64,000 nt of DNA from contig NZ_JAMYDU010000001.1 in the NCBI RefSeq assembly GCF_024138395.1, positions 558,001 through 622,000 on the forward strand, written 5' to 3'. Under the pieces are notes generated by a model. The model had not been told where the DNA came from and ran no database searches. It saw only the letters and a list, made by a program, of their open reading frames with translations. Numbering within the stretch: position 1 is the stretch's first letter; every line of letters begins with the position of its first letter. This DNA comes from Pseudomonas mandelii (lineage in GTDB: Bacteria; Pseudomonadota; Gammaproteobacteria; Pseudomonadales; Pseudomonadaceae). A program made the position numbers and the translations under genes. Of this stretch, positions 23,676 to 33,238 are shown piece after piece.

Positions 23676-24763
23676 ACGGGCCGCTCAGCGCCAGCGCTCT
23701 GCCGATCATGCATTTGATCAGCAGCGGCGGCTTCTATGGGGCTGAGCGGATGCTGCTGGACCATTGCCTGGCGACGCCGGGGCAGCACCAGGTGCTGTTT
23801 CTCGATGCGCCGCCAGCGCTGATCACGCGATTTCGCGAAGCCGGGGTCGACTGCCGCAGCTTCGTGGGGTTGAGTGATTTGCTGCGTCATTTACGTCAGC
23901 GGCGGGCTGAACAGCCGCTGATCAACACGCACAATTTCAAAGGTTTGTTGTTTGGCTGGGTGGGTGCGACGTTGCTGGATTTGCCGTTGGTGATTACTCA
24001 ACACGGTTTTACTCCACGCAGTCGCAAGCAACGCGTTTATGGCTGGCTGAGTTTGCAATTGTGCCGTACAGCGTCGGTGCGTCGCGTGGTTTGCGTAGCC
24101 GAAAGCATCGCCGTGCTGCACCGCAAGGCCAGTGTCCGGACGGAGAAACTGCAAGTGATCCCCAATGGTCTGCCAAAGGCCAGCGACCTGCTGCCCCTCA
24201 ATGCCCCGCACTCGCGCTGGCTGGCGGGCTACGTCGGGCGGCTGAGCAATGAAAAAGGCCCGGACCTGTTTCTCGATGCCCTGATTCCGCTCTGTCAGCA
24301 ACACTCGCAACTGGACGCCGTAATGCTCGGCGACGGCCCGGAACAGCAAACCCTGCTGGCGCGGATTGCCGCCGCCGGCTTGCACAAACGCATCACCCTG
24401 CCGGGTTACCAGACCGACATGAACCGGTGGTGGCAGCAACTCGATGCGCTGGTGATCAGCTCGCGCACCGAGGGCACGCCGATGATTCTACTGGAGGCGA
24501 TGCAGGCCGGAGTGCCGGTGGTGGCATTCAGCGTCGGCGGGATTCCCGATGTGCTGGAGGACCGGCACAACGGCCTGCTGGCGACACCCACCGACAGTGC
24601 CGCCCTCGCGCGACAGATCGATACGCTGCTGAATGAGCCGGCACTGGCTCGTGAACTGATCGACAACGCAAGACGTACGCAATTGGACCGTTACGACCTG
24701 AAGGCTTTGGCCGAACGCTGGTCGCAGCTTTATATCCGTACTGCACGGGAGGCACGCGCGTGA
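23660..24763 (+). CDS. GT4-family glycosyltransferase
   Basis: A GT-B fold glycosyltransferase with the N-terminal glycine motif SSGGFYGAERMLL and a C-terminal GT4 domain (YVGRLSNEKGPDLFLDAL, ISSRTEGTPMILLEAMQAG with the E-x7-E type motif). The start is uncertain. A GTG at 23660 overlaps the previous gene by 16 bp, a TTG at 23672 overlaps its stop, and an ATG at 23708 begins close to the conserved strand. It acts in the cytoplasm on the lipid-linked repeat unit; donor sugar unknown. Confidence 0.88.
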   Translation: MGAPLNGPLSASALPIMHLISSGGFYGAERMLLDHCLATPGQHQVLFLDAPPALITRFREAGVDCRSFVGLSDLLRHLRQRRAEQPLINTHNFKGLLFGWVGATLLDLPLVITQHGFTPRSRKQRVYGWLSLQLCRTASVRRVVCVAESIAVLHRKASVRTEKLQVIPNGLPKASDLLPLNAPHSRWLAGYVGRLSNEKGPDLFLDALIPLCQQHSQLDAVMLGDGPEQQTLLARIAAAGLHKRITLPGYQTDMNRWWQQLDALVISSRTEGTPMILLEAMQAGVPVVAFSVGGIPDVLEDRHNGLLATPTDSAALARQIDTLLNEPALARELIDNARRTQLDRYDLKALAERWSQLYIRTAREARA

Positions 24764-26127
24764 TCTTTCCGCTCTCGATCGTCAGTTTGCTCGCCCTGGT
24801 CTGCTTCGGTTTGCTGGCCAGCCCTTATCCGTATCTGGCACCGGGCGCGGTGCTGGGCCTGGTGGCCATCGCGGTGCTTTATCGAAAACCTGCCTGGGGT
24901 TTGTTGGGTATTGCGGCGCTGGTCCCGTTCGAAGGTTTCTTCAAGGGCAATGCAGTGTCGGGCACCAAATTCATTGGTGCGTCGCTGGCACTGATCCTGA
25001 TGTTGCAACTGGCCATGCACCAGATTCCATCCGAGCGCCTGCGCAGCAACATCTGGCGCTACCTGATCTGGTTCATGGCGTTGTACCTGTTGAGCATGAT
25101 CATTACTGACAACCTGGACATGTCCCAGTCTCATCTGCGTGAGCTTGCCGTCGGCCTGATTCTGTTTGTGATTACCTTGCTGATCGGCCGTGAGCTGAGC
25201 CTCGACCTGTTCGCCCGGCTGGTGACCCTCAGCGTCAGCGCGACCTGCGTGCTGGCCATGCTCTCCATCAAGTATCAGGACCAGGGTCGCGCCTCCGGGC
25301 TGCTGGAAGACCCGAACTCCTTTGCCCTGCTGATCGCCTTCGCCGTGCCATTGGGCCTGCTGCTGGTGATCCGCGGCCCGAATTTGTTGCACCGATTGTT
25401 CTGGGGCGCCTGCTGCATTTTGCTGTTGGGCGGCATGACCAAGACCGAATCCCGTTCCGGGTTGGTGGTGCTGTTCCTCAGCTTGATGATCGGCGCCTGG
25501 CACTATCGCGCTCAATTGCCACGCATTCGTCCGCGCCATCTGGGCTTTGCCATGCTTGGCTTGGTGATTGTGATTCCGCTGGCCATTTACTCGATGCCGG
25601 CCGGTTATGTTGCGCGTATCCAATCCTTGAGCATCCTGAAGGCCGGCGCCAAGAGCCAGGACGAATCCCTTGGCCGCCGCGCGTCATACCTTGTGGTCGG
25701 CAGCCAGGTCATTCGTGAGCACCCGTTACTCGGTTCCGGACCCGGTACTTTCTCCCTGCAGTACGCCACCACCGGTTACGCCAAGGCGTTTTCCGCCAAC
25801 CGCAAGCCCGGTGACCTGTACCGCCGCGCTCACAACACTTACCTGGAAATTTTCAGCGAAGTAGGGATTCCCGCCGGGCTGTTGTTCGTCGGCATGCTGG
25901 GCCTTGGGATGTACAACCTGGTCCGCGCCCGACACGCCTGGTTGCTGCGACGCAATTGGGAACAGGCCGACCTGATCACGCACCTGGGCATGAGCTATCT
26001 GTCGCTGTTGCTGTTTTTGATGTTCCTCAGCGCACCGAATCACAAATACCTGTGGATCATGCTCGCCCTGACTTGCGTGTTGCGCCTCAAGGCTGAAGAA
26101 CGTCCGCTAACGGAAGCCAGAGCATGA
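24760..26127 (+). CDS. Wzy/O-antigen-ligase-like polymerase
   Basis: A 455-residue protein with about 10-12 membrane helices and a large periplasmic loop containing RRASYLVVGSQVIREHPLLG and YRRAHNTYLEIFSEVG, the HxxxLE-type pattern of the Wzy_C/WaaL family. It most likely polymerises undecaprenyl-linked repeat units at the periplasmic face of the inner membrane. The GTG start overlaps the previous stop (GTGA). A ligase role is the alternative but less likely in a locus with Wzx, Wzz and OPX genes. Confidence 0.85.
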   Translation: MIFPLSIVSLLALVCFGLLASPYPYLAPGAVLGLVAIAVLYRKPAWGLLGIAALVPFEGFFKGNAVSGTKFIGASLALILMLQLAMHQIPSERLRSNIWRYLIWFMALYLLSMIITDNLDMSQSHLRELAVGLILFVITLLIGRELSLDLFARLVTLSVSATCVLAMLSIKYQDQGRASGLLEDPNSFALLIAFAVPLGLLLVIRGPNLLHRLFWGACCILLLGGMTKTESRSGLVVLFLSLMIGAWHYRAQLPRIRPRHLGFAMLGLVIVIPLAIYSMPAGYVARIQSLSILKAGAKSQDESLGRRASYLVVGSQVIREHPLLGSGPGTFSLQYATTGYAKAFSANRKPGDLYRRAHNTYLEIFSEVGIPAGLLFVGMLGLGMYNLVRARHAWLLRRNWEQADLITHLGMSYLSLLLFLMFLSAPNHKYLWIMLALTCVLRLKAEERPLTEARA

Positions 26128-27092
26128 GCCGCATCAGCCTTGTCATCCCGATGTACAACGAAGCCCGACACATCGGCCGTACCTTGCTCGCCGCGAAAAA
26201 AGCCGCCGAGGCTGCCGGGCTGGAATGCGAGTTGATCGTGGTCGATAACGGCTCCGACGATCAGGGCCCGCACATCGCTCGCCAGTTCGGTGCACAGGTG
26301 CTGGTGCTGCCCGGCCTGCTGATCGGCGCCCTGCGCAATCGCGGGGCGGCGATGGCGACGGGCGAATGGCTGGGCTTCATCGATGCCGATATCGAGATAC
26401 CCGAGGATTGGCTGACACGGCTGCTCGAACTGGCGTCCGGCGGTCAGGCCGATGTCCTTGCCCTGGACTTGCACACCCCTGTCGAAGCGCCGTGGTTTGC
26501 CACGGCCTGGCAACGTCGCATGACCCGCCCGACCACTCATGCCATGCATCCGGTGCAATGGTTGCCCAGCGCCAATCTGTTGATGCGCCGTAGCTGGTTC
26601 GACAAGGTCGGCGGCTTCGACGAGACCCTGCGCACCGGCGAAGACAAGGCGTTCACCTTGCGCCTCAGTGAAGCCGGCGCGCGATTGTTCGCGGTCAGCC
26701 AAAGCGTCGCCTTGCATTGGGGTTACGAAGGCAGTTGGCGCGAATGGATGGGCAAGGAGTTGTGGCGCCAGGGCAGTCATCTGCAACTGCTGCGCACTCA
26801 GGGGATGAGCCTGCGGTTGCTGCGGTTTCCGGCCTTTTCGATGTGCGTCTGGGCGCTGGATTTCATCGCGCTATCCGCCCTGCTCAATGGTTTTCCCGAA
26901 GCGGCGTTATTCATCGCGTTCATCACCAGCCTGCCAGCGCTCGCCCAGAGCCTGCGCCAAAGCCTGAAACACCGTGACCTTCGCCTGATGCTGCAATTGT
27001 GGGGTCTGCACTGGGTGCGTCTGCACCTGGCCGGTGCCGCGCTCATTTTGAGCCTGTGTCATTGGAATGCCAGGAGGCCGGCCCGTGGCTGA
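26124..27092 (+). CDS. GT2-family glycosyltransferase
   Basis: A 322-residue GT-A enzyme. It starts MSRISLVIPMYNEARHIG, has VVDNGSDDQGP, the metal-binding DADIE, and a GGFDETLRTGEDKAFTLRL stretch typical of the acceptor/catalytic base region. A C-terminal hydrophobic segment (about residues 240-275) may anchor it at the membrane. The start overlaps the previous stop (ATGA). Confidence 0.9.
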   Translation: MSRISLVIPMYNEARHIGRTLLAAKKAAEAAGLECELIVVDNGSDDQGPHIARQFGAQVLVLPGLLIGALRNRGAAMATGEWLGFIDADIEIPEDWLTRLLELASGGQADVLALDLHTPVEAPWFATAWQRRMTRPTTHAMHPVQWLPSANLLMRRSWFDKVGGFDETLRTGEDKAFTLRLSEAGARLFAVSQSVALHWGYEGSWREWMGKELWRQGSHLQLLRTQGMSLRLLRFPAFSMCVWALDFIALSALLNGFPEAALFIAFITSLPALAQSLRQSLKHRDLRLMLQLWGLHWVRLHLAGAALILSLCHWNARRPARG

Positions 27093-28221
27093 ATTCATTT
27101 TCTGGATGTGCCTGCTATTGCCGGTGTATGCCTGGCTCGGCTATCCACTGCTGCTGACACTGATCGCGCCCTTGTTCCCCGCGCGGCGTCATGCGCCAGC
27201 GCCACCGATGAACGTGAGCATCATCATCGCCGCGCACAATGAGGCCCGGCATGTCGAAGAGAAATTGCGCACCCTGCTCGCCCAGGATTACCAGGCGCTT
27301 TCGCTACACATCATTCTGGCCAGCGATGGCTCCACCGACGACACCGTGGCCTGCGCCCACAAGGTCATCGACCCGCGCATCAGCGTGCTCGACCTGCCCC
27401 GTCAGGGCAAGGCAGCCACCTTGAATGCCGGTGTCGCCCTGAGCATGGGCGAGATTCTGGTGTTCACCGATGCCGACAACCAATGGTCGACCAACACCCT
27501 TGGCCAGTTGCTCGCGCCCTTGGCCGATCCGGAGATCGGAGCTTGCGCCGGGCACATGCTGATCCCGGTGCCGGGCAAGGGCCTGAGCCTGGGCGACAGC
27601 CTTTATCGGCACTACGAAGGCTGGCTGCGCAAGATGGAAAATCGCACCGGCTGCATGGTCTCCGCCGACGGCGCCCTGCTCGCCCTGCGCCGCGAGTTGT
27701 TCCAGCACGTGCCGGCGGAGGTCAACGATGACTTCTTTATCAGCACCTGCGCGCCGGTGGCGTTCAAACGCATCGTCTATGTGCCCGAAGCACAAGTGAT
27801 CGACCAGGGCGTCGACGAAATCGACAAGCAATGGCGCCGTCGCCAGCGCGTCACCGTCGGCGGCCTGCAAAGCCTGGCCCAGCGCCGGGAGCTGCTGAAC
27901 CCTTGGCGCCATGGCCTGTATGCGATTGCCCTGATCAGCCACAAGCTGATTCGACGCCTGGCACCGGTCCTGTTGCTGCCGTTGCTGCTGAGCAATTTCT
28001 GGCTGTGGAATGTACATGGCTTCTATCGCCTGAGCCTGATCGCGCAACTGCTCGGTTACGCGGTGGCCATCGTCGGCCTGCTGGATGTGCAACACCGTTT
28101 GCCCAAACCCTTTCGCCTCGCCGCGTTTGTTCTGGTGACCCTTGCCGGGATGAGTAGCGGTCTGTGGCAGTTCCTGCGCGGCCAGCGGTACGCGCAATGG
28201 AACCCCGAGCAAAATCGTTGA
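27085..28221 (+). CDS. Membrane-associated GT2 glycosyltransferase
   Basis: I chose the GTG at 27085 because a perfect AGGAGG (27072-27077) lies 7 nt upstream. The longer frame from 27067 begins before the ribosome-binding site. The product is about 378 residues: an N-terminal helix, then a GT-A domain (VSIIIAAHNEARHVE, ASDGSTDD, TDADNQWS with the DxD) and (R/Q)xxRW-like RRRQRVTVGGLQSL, followed by three to four C-terminal helices. This is the layout of processive or membrane GT2 enzymes. It overlaps the previous gene by 8 bp. Confidence 0.9.
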   Translation: MAEFIFWMCLLLPVYAWLGYPLLLTLIAPLFPARRHAPAPPMNVSIIIAAHNEARHVEEKLRTLLAQDYQALSLHIILASDGSTDDTVACAHKVIDPRISVLDLPRQGKAATLNAGVALSMGEILVFTDADNQWSTNTLGQLLAPLADPEIGACAGHMLIPVPGKGLSLGDSLYRHYEGWLRKMENRTGCMVSADGALLALRRELFQHVPAEVNDDFFISTCAPVAFKRIVYVPEAQVIDQGVDEIDKQWRRRQRVTVGGLQSLAQRRELLNPWRHGLYAIALISHKLIRRLAPVLLLPLLLSNFWLWNVHGFYRLSLIAQLLGYAVAIVGLLDVQHRLPKPFRLAAFVLVTLAGMSSGLWQFLRGQRYAQWNPEQNR

Positions 28222-28233
28222 AAGGACCGCGCC

Positions 28234-29235
28234 ATGGCGATCAAACAATTATTAAAACGCACCAGTGGCTGGCTTTATCTCAACTCGCCGATAGGCCGTC
28301 ACCAACTGCACGGTGCCGGGGTGATCCTGATGCTGCATCGGGTGCTGGCCAATGACCGGGCCGCCGACCTGCCCCATCGCAATGAACTGTGCGTCGGGCC
28401 GAAGGCATTCGAACATCTGCTCACTTGGTTGAAAAAGAACTTCGACTGCGTGCCACTGATGGAGATCTTGCAACCCGGTGCCATCAGAACCGGGCGGCCA
28501 AAAATCGCGCTGACCTTCGACGACGGCTGGCGCGACAACGCGCTGAATGCCTTCCCGTTACTGAAAAAGCATCAGGTGCCGGCGAGCATTTTTCTCTCCA
28601 CCGATTTCATTGGCAGCCGGCAACGCTTCTGGTGGGAAAGCCTGGGGGAAACCTTGTGGCGCAGCCACGGTGAAAAAGCCCGGACGCATTTGATTGAATG
28701 CCTGCAACGGCTTGGGCTACCGCTGCCGGTGCTGCTCGATGATCTGGATGTGCAGCGCCGCAGCCTGGCGCTTTTGCATTTTCTGCAAACCCTGAAAACC
28801 CTGCCCCCGGGCGAACTGAGCCGGCTCACCGATCAATGCCCGGATGAATCGTTGCCCCAGGCGCTGGACTGGCATCAGGTACGCGCGCTGGAAGCCAGCG
28901 GGTTGATCCGCTTCGGTCCCCATGGCGCCAGCCATTCGATCCTCACGAGCCTTGACGATCAACGTCTGGATGAGGAACTGAGCCGCAGTCGCGATGCCCT
29001 GCTGAACGGTTGCAACCGGCCGCTACCGGTCTACTGCTACCCCAATGGCAACCATGATGAGCGGGTGCGCGAACACGTGGCCAACCACGACTTCCCGTTT
29101 GCCCTGGGCACCGTCGCCGGGATTTATCGGGGTATCAGCGATCCATTGGCCTTGCCGCGAATCGGCATCAGCCATCGCACGGCGCGCAATCCGGAGCTGC
29201 TGTCCTGGCGCATCTACCGCGGAGCCCGGCCATGA
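28234..29235 (+). CDS. NodB-type polysaccharide deacetylase
   Basis: A 333-residue protein with the polysaccharide-deacetylase core: TFDDG (residues 94-98) providing the catalytic and metal Asp, PHGASHSILT for the metal-binding histidines, and YPNGNHDE. There is no obvious signal peptide, so it probably acts in the cytoplasm on the lipid-linked unit. The position of an N-terminal MLHR (MLHRVLAN) fits xylanase/chitin-deacetylase-like family 4 carbohydrate esterases. It implies that one sugar is N- or O-acetylated before processing. It sits 12 bp after the GT2 gene. Confidence 0.88.
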   Translation: MAIKQLLKRTSGWLYLNSPIGRHQLHGAGVILMLHRVLANDRAADLPHRNELCVGPKAFEHLLTWLKKNFDCVPLMEILQPGAIRTGRPKIALTFDDGWRDNALNAFPLLKKHQVPASIFLSTDFIGSRQRFWWESLGETLWRSHGEKARTHLIECLQRLGLPLPVLLDDLDVQRRSLALLHFLQTLKTLPPGELSRLTDQCPDESLPQALDWHQVRALEASGLIRFGPHGASHSILTSLDDQRLDEELSRSRDALLNGCNRPLPVYCYPNGNHDERVREHVANHDFPFALGTVAGIYRGISDPLALPRIGISHRTARNPELLSWRIYRGARP

Positions 29236-30536
29236 GTCGCAATCACTATCTCAAACACTTGGCCCTGAGCATGGGCACCAAACTGGCGATGATCGCCCTG
29301 CGGCTGCTGCGCAACGTATTGCTGGCGCGGATTCTGGGGCCTAGCGAGCGCGGTCTGTTTGCCCTGCTCAGTACCCTGCCCGATTTGATCAGCGCCGCCA
29401 CCAGCGGCGGGTTGAATTCGGCGGTGGGCTATCAGGCGGCCAAGCAACGGCCCATGGGATTGTTGCTGAGCCAAGTGCTGGTGTTCGGTTGCTTGCTGGC
29501 GGGTTTGCTGACGTTGCTGGTGGTGGCGCTGGTGCGCGAACTCGGCGGCGAACTCGACATCACCACGCAACTGGGATTGCTCGCCTGGCTGTTGCTGCTG
29601 GCGGTGCCGCTGACCGTGCTCAAAAGTGGTCTGCTGACCTTGCACAATGCGTCGGGCGGTGTGGTCGCGTTCAATGTCTTGCGGCTGGTGGAATCACTGG
29701 CGCCACTGCTGCTGTTTCTGGCCTTGTTCTGGATGTGGAAAGACGCCGCGCTGGAAGCAGCGCTGATCAGTTGGCTGGCGGGCATCAGCCTGGTGGTGCT
29801 GGCCGGTTGGTTCTGGCTCAAGCGCGCTCAACCCTTGAAGTTGCAATGGGACCGCGCCAGCCAGAATGAACTGTGGCGCTACAGTGCTCGCAGCCATCCG
29901 GACCTGTTGTTCCAGCAAGTGATTCTGCGCTCCGATTTTCTGTTCATCGGCGCCCTGCTCGGCAGCACGGCGTTGGGTCACTACGCCATGGCCAGCGCCG
30001 CCGCCGAGTTGCTGCTGATCGTCCCGGAAGCAGTGACCACGCCGCTGATGAAACGCCTGCTGCAACAGGATGAAGGCATGGATCGCCTGACGCCGTTGGC
30101 GCTGCGCCTGACCGCCACGGTGATGCTCGGCGCCTGCCTGACCATGGCGGTGATCGGTGAGTGGCTGATCATCACACTGTTCGGCATTGCCTATCAGCCG
30201 GCCTACCCGGCGTTGCTGGCGCTGCTGCCGGGGCTGCTCGGTCTTTGCTATGCGAGCATCCTGCGCCTGGACTTGCTGGGCAAAAATCGCCCCGGCACGA
30301 TTTCGCTGTTGATGGGCCTCGGCGCGTTGCTCAACCTGGCCCTGAACCTGTTACTGATCCCGATTTACGGCATCGTCGGCGCGGCGACGGCATCGTCCAT
30401 CGCCTACCTGGCGGTCACCGTCGCGCTGCTGGTGATGTATTGCCGGTTGAGCGGCGTACCGATCTGGCAAACCCTGATCATCCTGCCCAGCGATGTGGCT
30501 CCGATGCTTCAGATACTGCAACGGAAATCGGCATGA
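29232..30536 (+). CDS. Wzx-like polysaccharide flippase
   Basis: A 434-residue MATE/MOP-superfamily membrane protein with about 12 helices, starting MSRNHYLKHLALSMGTKLAM. Near the N-terminus LARILGPSERGLFALL is typical of Wzx-like transporters. It would flip the completed undecaprenyl-linked unit to the periplasmic side. Its ATG overlaps the deacetylase stop. No kinase or MurJ-specific features are seen. Confidence 0.88.
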   Translation: MSRNHYLKHLALSMGTKLAMIALRLLRNVLLARILGPSERGLFALLSTLPDLISAATSGGLNSAVGYQAAKQRPMGLLLSQVLVFGCLLAGLLTLLVVALVRELGGELDITTQLGLLAWLLLLAVPLTVLKSGLLTLHNASGGVVAFNVLRLVESLAPLLLFLALFWMWKDAALEAALISWLAGISLVVLAGWFWLKRAQPLKLQWDRASQNELWRYSARSHPDLLFQQVILRSDFLFIGALLGSTALGHYAMASAAAELLLIVPEAVTTPLMKRLLQQDEGMDRLTPLALRLTATVMLGACLTMAVIGEWLIITLFGIAYQPAYPALLALLPGLLGLCYASILRLDLLGKNRPGTISLLMGLGALLNLALNLLLIPIYGIVGAATASSIAYLAVTVALLVMYCRLSGVPIWQTLIILPSDVAPMLQILQRKSA

Positions 30537-32452
30537 AACGCCTCATGCTGCTGTTGAGCCTGGGCCTCGGTTTGAGCGCCCAGGCGGCGCCCATGCGCTG
30601 GGCTGATATTCGCGACGGCAGCCTGTACCTGCAAACGGATCGCCCCGACACGCTGACTATTCGCTGGGTTCCGGCGTGGCAGGCCGATGCCAACGAAGAA
30701 CGCCTGTACCTGCTCGACGGCAACGGCAACCTGAAGGGCGAACGCCTGATCGCCGCCAGTGAAACCCGGGGCAAGCAGAGCTGGCCACTGGCGCCAAGTG
30801 CCGCCAGTTATCGACTGGAAATTCCGGGCTACAGTTTCCGCCGCTACACGATCGAACACGACGAGCACACCGTGGCGTTGTTCGCCCCGGCCAAGGTGCA
30901 TTTCAGTGCCGAAACCCGCGGTGGCGATGAGCTGTATTTCAAGGTCGCGCCGGGCGAACGCGCCATACTCGCCGGCAAATTTCACGGTGGGATCAACGCC
31001 CTGCAAGCCCAGCGCGTGAGCGACAACAAACAGCTGTCCCTGGCGCTGAAACCCCATCGCGCCTATTGGCAGTTCGATCAGATGGCATTGCCCGTCACTC
31101 ATGGCGAACAGGTCTGGCGCCTGCGCCTGCAAGGCAGCGGCAAGGTCGCGTTCTGGCTCGATGGCACGGCGAATCTGTTTGCCCAGAAACCGCAGCAGCT
31201 CAAACCGTTGCGCGAGGACAATGGCCAGACTCGCTTGACCCTGCACAAAGAGATGCTCGGCCCAACCCCGAACCTGGGCATTTACTTGCCCTACGTGCTG
31301 CCCCCTCAATCCAGCTTCGCCGTGCTCGACGCCCTCAAGCCCCAGGCGGGCACCTATTACAGTTTCGTCGATGTGACCGCGCAAAATCCGCACCACGAAG
31401 ATGCGTTCCGCCAGCTCTATCAGAATCGCTTCGGCATCACCCAGAACCTCACGCTGTTAGCCGGTAGTCAGCGTCAGGCCGATCTGCGGGCCGATACCCA
31501 AAGCAACGCCGGCCTCGATGCCTGGCTCGCCGCCACTCGCGCCCTCGGTGGTACCGGTACTCATTACATCGCGTTCGCCGACGAGCCGAACCTCAACTAC
31601 TCGAGCTACGCCGACTACCAGGCGATCTTCAACAGCATGGCCCGGCAAGTGCGCAGCGATCCGGCCAACGCCAAAGCCGGTGTGCGCATCGCCATGCCCG
31701 CCACTTCGCGCTTCGTCAACGGCCCGTTCGCCGACAACGCCGCCGACAAGCGCGGTATCGACTGGGCGCGGCGCCTGCTGGCCGAATCCGGCGAGCAGAT
31801 CGACGCCCTCGCCTGGCATGAATGGATGATTCGCGACCTGTTGGCGACCCGGGTTTATCGCGACAGCGTGCGCCGCGCCGCCGAACTGGTGGGCCTCGAT
31901 GCCAAAGGCCGGCCACGCAAAGCTTTGTTGCTGGATCAGACCAACCTGTCCAGCGGCTCAAGCCTGAGCCCCTACGATCAGGAAACCCATTTTGCCTCGA
32001 TGTGGTGGACCTCGGTGGTCATCAACTCGGCGCAGGACGGGTTGCTGGACATGCTCAACTGGTTCCAGGCCGCCGATGAGCCGACCTACCCCAAAGGCAT
32101 GGTGCGGGTGCTGGGCGGCGATCGTTTCGAACTCAAACCGGTGGGCCTGGCCCAGCAATTCATCCAGCAGCACTGGCTGAAAAACGTGATGCGCCTGGAC
32201 AACGACGCTTTCGAAGTCGACGTGCTGGCCATGGCCACCGAACGCCAGCGCAGTCTGCTGGGGGTCAACAAGGGAGTGCGCTCGCAGCGTGTCGATCTAG
32301 CCGGGGCGACGTGCCCGCTGGCCAAGGGAGCGCTGGTGTACTTCGGTGCCGACAGCCGCAGCCGTAGCGCTCAATTCAACTGTCACGACGGTCGCGTCAG
32401 CTTCGACCTGCCGGGCGAAACCCTGTTCGCCTTGAGCTGGAGCGCCTCATGA
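30533..32452 (+). CDS. Secreted glycoside-hydrolase-like protein
   Basis: A 639-residue exported protein: signal peptide MKRLMLLLSLGLGLSAQA cleaved near residue 20, an N-terminal beta-rich region of about 220 residues, and a central domain that resembles a clan-A TIM-barrel glycosidase. Candidates for acid/base and nucleophile positions lie in FADEPNLNYSSY and LAWHEWMIRDLLA, with MLNWFQAADEP further on. The frame opens 124 codons earlier but the ATG at 30533, overlapping the flippase stop, begins the signal peptide. In an export locus such enzymes trim or release the polymer in the periplasm. I do not recognise the precise family. Confidence 0.65.
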   Translation: MKRLMLLLSLGLGLSAQAAPMRWADIRDGSLYLQTDRPDTLTIRWVPAWQADANEERLYLLDGNGNLKGERLIAASETRGKQSWPLAPSAASYRLEIPGYSFRRYTIEHDEHTVALFAPAKVHFSAETRGGDELYFKVAPGERAILAGKFHGGINALQAQRVSDNKQLSLALKPHRAYWQFDQMALPVTHGEQVWRLRLQGSGKVAFWLDGTANLFAQKPQQLKPLREDNGQTRLTLHKEMLGPTPNLGIYLPYVLPPQSSFAVLDALKPQAGTYYSFVDVTAQNPHHEDAFRQLYQNRFGITQNLTLLAGSQRQADLRADTQSNAGLDAWLAATRALGGTGTHYIAFADEPNLNYSSYADYQAIFNSMARQVRSDPANAKAGVRIAMPATSRFVNGPFADNAADKRGIDWARRLLAESGEQIDALAWHEWMIRDLLATRVYRDSVRRAAELVGLDAKGRPRKALLLDQTNLSSGSSLSPYDQETHFASMWWTSVVINSAQDGLLDMLNWFQAADEPTYPKGMVRVLGGDRFELKPVGLAQQFIQQHWLKNVMRLDNDAFEVDVLAMATERQRSLLGVNKGVRSQRVDLAGATCPLAKGALVYFGADSRSRSAQFNCHDGRVSFDLPGETLFALSWSAS

Positions 32453-32544
32453 ACGCCGTCAATTTGCATCACCACGACCGCGCCGCTCTCGACTGCGCGT
32501 TGCAGTACGTCATCCGCGACCGGTCCCTGTCAGGAGACAATGAC

Positions 32545-33234
32545 ATGAATGCCTTAGGGAGACTTCGCCAACACATCAAACGAAAAGGCCTGCGTGCAAC
32601 GATCAGGGTCGTGTGGAGGCGCTACGTGTTCGCTCATTGGGAGTTGTTATGGATGAAGCGTGACCTGGTCAGCCCGGTACCGCCCCATCAGCTTAAACCT
32701 TACCCACCGCTGCGGATGAAGGCCATCACGGTGCACAACACCGCCGCCTTCGCCCGTCACTTTGGCGACCGCGTCAACACCATGGCGGAACTGGCTGCCG
32801 AGGGGTACACCGGGCACATGTATCTGGACGACAAAGGCGACACGGTGGCCTTCATCTGGGGCAGCATCCGGGAATATCACGACCGGCATTTCTATGGCTG
32901 CAAGTTCCCGGTAAAGCAAGGCGAATTCTTCGAGTTCGGCGGCGAACTGGCCCGTGCCTATTGGGGCACGACGCTCTCGGTGGACCTGCAACTGCGACTC
33001 TGGAAAGCCATGCAGGCCCAAGGCTGCCACACGGTCGTGGATGTCTGCGACGCTCGCAACCTACCGGCGCTGAAACTGCACGTTCGCATGGGCTATCAAG
33101 AGCAAGGACGCATTCTGCACGCCTACCGATTATTCGGTCGCTGGCGCTTCTTTCGTGAGACCCGTTACCGCGACTCACGTCTGGATGCGCTACGTAAACC
33201 GTCCCGTTCAACTGTTCCTGAGGCGGTGGCCTGA
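32545..33234 (+). CDS. GNAT-like protein, paralogue 1 of 2
   Basis: A 229-residue protein starting MNALGRLRQHIKRKGLRATI. A start at 32449 overlapping the previous stop is possible. I prefer 32545 because AGGAGA lies 7 nt upstream and the paralogue at 35297 is exactly the same length from the matching position. The second half resembles an N-acyltransferase fold (GHMYLDDKGDTVAFIWGS, CDARNLPALKLHVRMGYQEQ). The N-terminus is basic. It may acylate a sugar of the repeat unit. I see no membrane segment. Confidence 0.7.
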   Translation: MNALGRLRQHIKRKGLRATIRVVWRRYVFAHWELLWMKRDLVSPVPPHQLKPYPPLRMKAITVHNTAAFARHFGDRVNTMAELAAEGYTGHMYLDDKGDTVAFIWGSIREYHDRHFYGCKFPVKQGEFFEFGGELARAYWGTTLSVDLQLRLWKAMQAQGCHTVVDVCDARNLPALKLHVRMGYQEQGRILHAYRLFGRWRFFRETRYRDSRLDALRKPSRSTVPEAVA

Positions 33235-33238
33235 ATTT

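Noticed and set aside
32449..32544. Longer N-terminus for the first GNAT-like protein, overlapping the glycosidase-like stop
   Set aside because: The paralogue lacks this extension, and a good ribosome-binding site lies just before the start at 32545.
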